10,211 nucleotides of DNA from VYFG01 sp022827325 (lineage in GTDB: Bacteria > Pseudomonadota > Gammaproteobacteria > Arenicellales > Poriferihabitantaceae), in contig JAJDTE010000065.1 in NCBI GenBank assembly GCA_022827325.1, forward strand, positions 1 through 10,211, in the 5' to 3' direction. The notes beneath the pieces are model-generated. The model saw nothing but the letters and a program-made list of their open reading frames with translations, was not told the DNA's origin and did no database searches. Below are positions 6,479 to 10,211 of this stretch, in pieces; the first letter of the stretch is position 1, and the number at the start of each line of letters is the position of its first letter. Position numbers and translations under genes: made by a program.

Positions 6479-6571
6479 AGGAGGTATTGCAGGGAACGGC
6501 TTCCGATTCACCCAGGGACACCAACGCCTGTCAGCGGGAGAGCCCCCGATCAACCGAAATTTTCCGTGTCG

Positions 6572-7054
6572 ATGAAAGAAAGCTTGCTCGATGTCCTGAT
6601 CTATCTGTTTGAAAACTATATGTTTGATGACGACGGCTACGAGCCGGACCAGGAAACCCTGGCGCTGGAACTGAGCCAGGCAGGATTCGAACATGCAATG
6701 ATCGACCAGGCATTTGACTGGCTCGAGAACCTGGCCCGGCTGTGCGAACAGAACCCGGAAGAGAATTCGATCGGTCCTGCCGGCGCCGTCCGCCACTACA
6801 CGCCCGAGGAATGCGAGCATCTCAACCTGGAAGCCCGGGGGCTCCTGCTCAGCCTGGAGCAATGCGGCGTGCTGAACGGGACTACCCGGGAGATGGTAAT
6901 CGACCAGCTGATGGCCCTCGGTGTGGAACAGGTGGAGCTGGACCATATCAAGTGGGTAATTCTCATGGTGCTCAGCAACTACACCGGCGGCGAAGGGATC
7001 AGCGAACTGACGGAAACCCTGGTGCTCGACGGCCTGCACGCCTGCATCCACTGA
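6572..7054 (+). CDS. smg: Smg family protein (DUF494)
   Basis: This is a member of the Smg/DUF494 family, whose biochemical function is not established. The 160-residue product is mostly helical and acidic, close to the 157 residues of E. coli Smg. It opens MKESLLDVLIYLFENYM, like the E. coli start. Shared blocks are YTPEECEHLNLEARGLLLSLEQ and TREMVIDQLMAL, then KWVILMVLSNYTG and a C-terminal LHACIH. I chose ATG 6572; a GTG six bases upstream is also possible. Neither has a clear Shine-Dalgarno. It precedes topA by 33 bp in the same direction, so the two probably share a transcript. In many proteobacteria dprA precedes smg; here it is absent, replaced by the divergent region. Confidence 0.93.
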   Translation: MKESLLDVLIYLFENYMFDDDGYEPDQETLALELSQAGFEHAMIDQAFDWLENLARLCEQNPEENSIGPAGAVRHYTPEECEHLNLEARGLLLSLEQCGVLNGTTREMVIDQLMALGVEQVELDHIKWVILMVLSNYTGGEGISELTETLVLDGLHACIH

Positions 7055-7087
7055 CAATCCGCGTTATCTGTCTGTTCCGTTGTCCCG

Positions 7088-9526
7088 ATGGGCAAGCCGT
7101 TAATTATCGTCGAATCGCCGGCCAAGGCGCGCTCCATGTCGCGCTATCTCGGCAACGATTTTGTCGCGCTGGCCTCCTACGGCCATGTGCGGGATCTCCC
7201 GCGCAAGGAAAATGCCGTGGATCCGGAGCAGGACTTCGAGATGAGATACGAGGTCATCGAGGGCAGCAGGAAACATGTCGACTCCATAGCCCGGGCGATG
7301 AAAAAGGCCGATGCCCTGTTTCTGGCCACCGACCCGGACCGTGAGGGCGAGGCGATCTCCTGGCACCTGTATGAACTTCTCAAGGAGCGCAACCTGATCG
7401 AGGACAAGCCCGTATACCGGGTCGAGTTTCACGAGATTACCCGGGAGGCGATCCGCCATGCGGTACAGAACCCGCGCACCCTGTCACACAACCTGATCGA
7501 CGCCTACCAGGCCCGCCGCGCCCTGGATCGCCTGGTGGGATTCAACCTGTCGCCGCTGTTGTGGAAGAAGATCCGGGCCGGTCTTTCCGCGGGCCGGGTG
7601 CAAAGCCCGGCCCTGCGGCTGATCTGCGAGCGGGACGAGGAGATCGCACGCTTCGTTCCGCAGGAATACTGGACCATCGAGGCTGACTGCGTTGCGGAAG
7701 ACGCGGAGTTCGTCAGCAGACTGCGCCGGTTCGAAGGCGAGAAGCTGGCCAAGTTTTCCATCACCGACAGTACCAGGGCGACAGCGGTCGAACGCCGCCT
7801 GACCGAGGCGGCGGACGGACGCCTGCGGGTCGAATCGGTTGCCAGAAGGGAAACCAGGGACTCCCCCAAGCCGCCGTTCACCACCTCCACGCTGCAGCAG
7901 GAGGCTTCGCGAAAGCTCGGGTTCAGCACCCGGCGGACGATGCAAACGGCCCAGCAGCTGTACGAAGGGATCGACACCGGTTCCGGTTCAGCCGGGCTCA
8001 TCACCTACATGCGAACCGACTCGGTGGTGCTGGCGAGCGTGGCGGTGGCGGAAATACGGGAGCTGATCGCGAAACGTTACGGCGCCAACATGGTGCCGGC
8101 CGGGCCCAATACCTTCAGGAACAAGTCCAAGAATGCCCAGGAGGCCCACGAAGCGATCCGTCCCACGTCCGTGGAACGGATTCCGGAAAGCCTCCGGGGC
8201 GCGCTCTCCGACGACCAGTACCGTCTGTACGACCTGATCTGGAAACGGACCATGGCCTGCCAGATGATTCCTGCCATCATCGACACGGTGACGGTGGATC
8301 TCTCGGCGGGGGATGCCGGCGTTTTCCGCGCCACGGGACGCACCGTCCGGGTGCCGGGATACATGTCCGTATACAAGGAAGGGCGGGATGACAGGAAGGA
8401 CAAGACCGACAAGGACATCGTTCTGCCCCCGATGCGGGAAGGGGACACCGTGGTTCTGAAGCAGGTAAGGCCGGAGCAGCACTTCACCGAGCCGCCTCCC
8501 CGCTACAACGAGGCGTCCCTGGTCAAAACCCTGGAAGAATACGGCATCGGCCGGCCTTCCACGTGGACCAGCATCATCGGCACCCTGCTCAAGCAGGAAT
8601 ACGTCACGCTGGAGAAACGGCGTTTCGAAGCTACTGACCTCGGCAAGATCGTCAACCACTTTCTGTCCCGGCACTTCACGCAGTATGTTGACTACGAGTT
8701 CACGGCACGCATGGAGGATGCCCTGGACGAAATTTCCCGTGGCGAGAAGCAATGGGTGCCGCTGATGCGGGACTTCTGGGGTTCCTTCGAGAAACAGATC
8801 GAGGAGAAGACGGAGACCGTCAGCCGAGAGGATGCGATCCAGGCCCGCGTTCTCGGCGAGGACCCGAAGACGGGGAAGCCGGTATCCGTGCGCCTCGGCC
8901 GGTATGGGCCGTATGCCCAGATCGGCACCCGCGAGGACGATGAAAAGCCCAGTTTCGCCAGCCTGAGGCCGGAACAGAAGCTGGACGGGATTTCCCTTCA
9001 GGAGGCGCTGGACCTGTTCCGGCTGCCACGGGGCATGGGTGAAACGCCCGAGGGCGAACCGCTGACCGTGGCCATCGGCCGGTTTGGCCCCTATGTCCGC
9101 TATGGCGATAAGTTCGTATCCCTCGGCAAGGACCATGACCCGCTCACCGTGGATCGGGAAACCGTGCTGCAACTGGTGTCGGAAAAAAAGCAAGCAGATG
9201 CGAATCGCATCATCCTCAACTTCGAGGAAGCCGGGGTTCAGGTGCTGAACGGCCGCTACGGGCCCTACATCACCAACGGGAGCGTCAACGCCAGGGTACC
9301 CAAGGATGTGGTCGAGCCCAAGACCCTGACCCTGGAGGACTGTGAAGAGCTTCTGAAGGAAGGCAAGCCCGCCCGGGGCAGGAAGAAGGCCGCCAGGAAG
9401 AAAGCGGCCGCGCGCAAGGTCGCAAAGAAAAAATCCGCAAAGAAGAAATCCGGGAAGAAGAAAGCGACCTCTGCCAGGGCCGCGAAAAAGAAACCGGGCG
9501 GGAAGCGGACAGCAACGCTCCCCTGA
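7088..9526 (+). CDS. topA: DNA topoisomerase I, zinc-ribbon-free type
   Basis: This type IA topoisomerase relaxes negative supercoils by cutting one strand and passing the other. In the 812-residue product the Toprim domain (about 1-140) carries Glu9 (IIVESPAKA) and the acidic triad Asp82, Asp84 and Glu86 in ATDPDREGEA. LLWKKIRAGLSAGRVQS (157-173) follows. The active-site Tyr307 lies in ITYMRTDS (305-312), preceded by a short family-type insertion, GIDTGSGSAGL. QEAHEAIRP (351-359) and YGIGRPST (485-492) complete the core. Instead of the E. coli four-cysteine zinc ribbons there are three C-terminal repeats, GRYGPY (604-609), GRFGPY (664-669) and GRYGPY (722-727). Only four cysteines occur in the whole protein, all isolated. 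A lysine-rich tail (about 760-806) ends it. ATG 7088 fits the family start MGKPLIIVESPAKA but lacks a Shine-Dalgarno. Confidence 0.98.
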   Translation: MGKPLIIVESPAKARSMSRYLGNDFVALASYGHVRDLPRKENAVDPEQDFEMRYEVIEGSRKHVDSIARAMKKADALFLATDPDREGEAISWHLYELLKERNLIEDKPVYRVEFHEITREAIRHAVQNPRTLSHNLIDAYQARRALDRLVGFNLSPLLWKKIRAGLSAGRVQSPALRLICERDEEIARFVPQEYWTIEADCVAEDAEFVSRLRRFEGEKLAKFSITDSTRATAVERRLTEAADGRLRVESVARRETRDSPKPPFTTSTLQQEASRKLGFSTRRTMQTAQQLYEGIDTGSGSAGLITYMRTDSVVLASVAVAEIRELIAKRYGANMVPAGPNTFRNKSKNAQEAHEAIRPTSVERIPESLRGALSDDQYRLYDLIWKRTMACQMIPAIIDTVTVDLSAGDAGVFRATGRTVRVPGYMSVYKEGRDDRKDKTDKDIVLPPMREGDTVVLKQVRPEQHFTEPPPRYNEASLVKTLEEYGIGRPSTWTSIIGTLLKQEYVTLEKRRFEATDLGKIVNHFLSRHFTQYVDYEFTARMEDALDEISRGEKQWVPLMRDFWGSFEKQIEEKTETVSREDAIQARVLGEDPKTGKPVSVRLGRYGPYAQIGTREDDEKPSFASLRPEQKLDGISLQEALDLFRLPRGMGETPEGEPLTVAIGRFGPYVRYGDKFVSLGKDHDPLTVDRETVLQLVSEKKQADANRIILNFEEAGVQVLNGRYGPYITNGSVNARVPKDVVEPKTLTLEDCEELLKEGKPARGRKKAARKKAAARKVAKKKSAKKKSGKKKATSARAAKKKPGGKRTATLP
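9368..9523 (+). repeat. Lysine/alanine-rich low-complexity tail of TopA
   Basis: Codons for residues 761-812 of TopA encode a run of KKA, KKS and AKKK-like units, built mostly from AAG and AAA lysine codons mixed with Ala, Arg, Gly and Ser. Such basic tails, like those of histone H1-type bacterial proteins, usually bind DNA or RNA polymerase non-specifically. The stretch is prone to length variation between strains. Confidence 0.75.
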
Positions 9527-9698
9527 AGGGCTCCGGACGGAACCCGTCCTGCGGGAATCTCCCCGGCGGACGGAAATTCGACTGTCTCCGGAGAACCTGC
9601 TTCCTGCGGTCATGGCCCGCCTTGCCGTCATCCGGCAGCGGGTCACGCCGATTCACCGGAGGGGCGGCGGGCAATACCGCGCCCGCTTCCATGCCGGC
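9527..9698. terminator. Convergent spacer after topA with weak hairpins
   Basis: This 172-bp gap lies between topA and the opposing aminotransferase gene. Small inverted repeats are GGACGG/CCGTCC (9535-9540 and 9544-9549, 3-nt loop), the palindrome TCTCCGGAGA (9585-9594) and GCGGGC/GCCCGC (9667-9672 and 9681-9686, 8-nt loop). None is followed by a clear T-run, so they are not textbook intrinsic terminators. They could help end transcription from both sides. No gene is evident. Confidence 0.3.
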
Positions 9699-10211
9699 TC
9701 AAAGAGCGTGTCGAATCGTGTCGATGATCCTGTCCTGGTCCGATGGTTCGAGGTACGGATGCATGGGCAGGCTGAACACCTCGTCCGCCAGGAGATCGGA
9801 AACCGGCATGCCGACGCCGGCGCCTTCCGCGCCGCGGTACGCGGGCTGACGGTGCAGGGGACATGAATAGTAGACTGCCGAAGGGATGCCCCCGTCATCC
9901 AGGGCCTTGCGGATCCGGTCCCTCTCGGTGGAGCGGAGCGTGTACTGCGCCCAGGTCGTGGTGCAGTTTGCGGGAATGGCCGGCGTCGCCACCAGATCGG
10001 CAAGTCCGTGGGTATATCGCTTCGCCACCTCCTGCCTGGCGGCGATTTCATCATCCAGCACCTTGAGCTTGCAGCGCAGTACCGCTGCCTGAATGGTATC
10101 CAGCCGGCCGGTGATGCCGGTGCGGACGTTGTCGTACTGGCTGGTGCCCATGCCATGAAAGCGTATGGACCTGAGCACTTCGGCCCGCTCCCCGTCGTCG
10201 GTGAAGACCGC
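9699..10211 (-). CDS. DegT/DnrJ/EryC1/StrS sugar aminotransferase, WbpE-like (N-terminal part outside window)
   Basis: This is the C-terminal 170 residues of a PLP-dependent aminotransferase that aminates nucleotide-linked keto-sugars for surface polysaccharides. The frame is open to the right edge and starts AVFTDDGERAEVLRSIRFHG, typical of the segment just after the PLP-binding lysine, which therefore lies outside the window. YDNVRTGITGRLDTIQAAVL (residues about 27-46 of the fragment) is the family signature. WAQYTLR, the GGIPSAVYYSCPLHRQPAY region and VFSLPMHPYLEPSDQDRI follow. The ending resembles WbpE of Pseudomonas, which acts on a UDP-3-keto uronic acid, but the true substrate cannot be read from this half. 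It converges on topA and probably belongs to a polysaccharide locus to the right. Confidence 0.92.
   Translation of the reverse strand, partial: AVFTDDGERAEVLRSIRFHGMGTSQYDNVRTGITGRLDTIQAAVLRCKLKVLDDEIAARQEVAKRYTHGLADLVATPAIPANCTTTWAQYTLRSTERDRIRKALDDGGIPSAVYYSCPLHRQPAYRGAEGAGVGMPVSDLLADEVFSLPMHPYLEPSDQDRIIDTIRHAL

Larger units (their letters stand above)
5979..6571. other. Divergent intergenic region between hisB and smg
   Basis: About 590 bp separate the divergently read hisB and smg starts, a long gap for so compact a region. The hisB side (5994-6190) holds four GGTATCY copies and a 10-bp palindrome. The middle (about 6296-6345) is very GC rich with short self-complementary stretches such as TCCCGGGA. 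The smg side (6421-6480) is AT richer and the most promoter-like. Open frames of up to about 100 codons occur, but none resembles a known protein. I found no histidine-rich leader peptide ahead of hisB, and no tRNA-like or riboswitch-like element that I can recognise. Confidence 0.7.

Noticed and set aside
7988..9646. A 552-codon open frame on the minus strand opposite topA
   Set aside because: It lies almost wholly antisense to a clearly recognised topA, has no recognisable domain, and long antisense frames are common in GC-rich genes.
1..10211. CRISPR array, insertion sequence, prophage, toxin-antitoxin or defence genes
   Set aside because: Neither strand shows regularly spaced repeats, transposase, integrase or known defence proteins; nearly all DNA is accounted for by housekeeping genes.

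Overview
This is GC-rich, densely packed proteobacterial DNA. The gene order and protein families fit a non-enteric gammaproteobacterium, possibly a purple-sulfur, Thioalkalivibrio or Xanthomonas-like lineage, or a related betaproteobacterium. Supporting signs are a single-domain HisB, separate hisI and hisE genes, a his block running straight into tatABC, a smg-topA pair, and a topoisomerase I of the type without zinc ribbons. The assignment rests on recognised protein features and gene order, not on a database search.

Layout: (1) 3-539, plus strand: the 3' part of a queuosine-precursor transporter (YhhQ/VUT family), cut by the window edge. (2) 640-5978, minus strand: a nine-gene run read as hisB-hisH-hisA-hisF-hisI-hisE-tatA-tatB-tatC. 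It encodes five histidine-biosynthesis steps, from phosphoribosyl-ATP to imidazole-acetol phosphate, followed by the full twin-arginine translocase. hisG, hisD and hisC are not in the window. (3) 5979-6571: a divergent non-coding region of about 590 bp with a cluster of GGTATCY repeats and a small palindrome. (4) 6572-9526, plus strand: smg (DUF494) and topA. (5) 9527-9698: a short convergent spacer. (6) 9699-10211, minus strand: the C-terminal part of a DegT/DnrJ/EryC1/StrS sugar aminotransferase resembling WbpE, probably the end of a surface-polysaccharide locus beyond the window.

How they work together: HisE and HisI carry out the pyrophosphohydrolase and cyclohydrolase steps. HisA isomerises ProFAR to PRFAR. 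HisH supplies ammonia to HisF, which makes IGP and AICAR, and HisB dehydrates IGP. TatA, TatB and TatC form the inner-membrane export machine for folded proteins. Their link to the his genes looks like operon sharing, not shared function. TopA relaxes negative supercoils; Smg has no settled function.

I see no undescribed system, CRISPR array, mobile element, phage gene or RNA gene. This is mainly a housekeeping region. The items most worth a second look are the repeat cluster in the his/smg divergent region, the zinc-free TopA with its lysine-rich tail, an altered HisH, and the his-to-tat junction.
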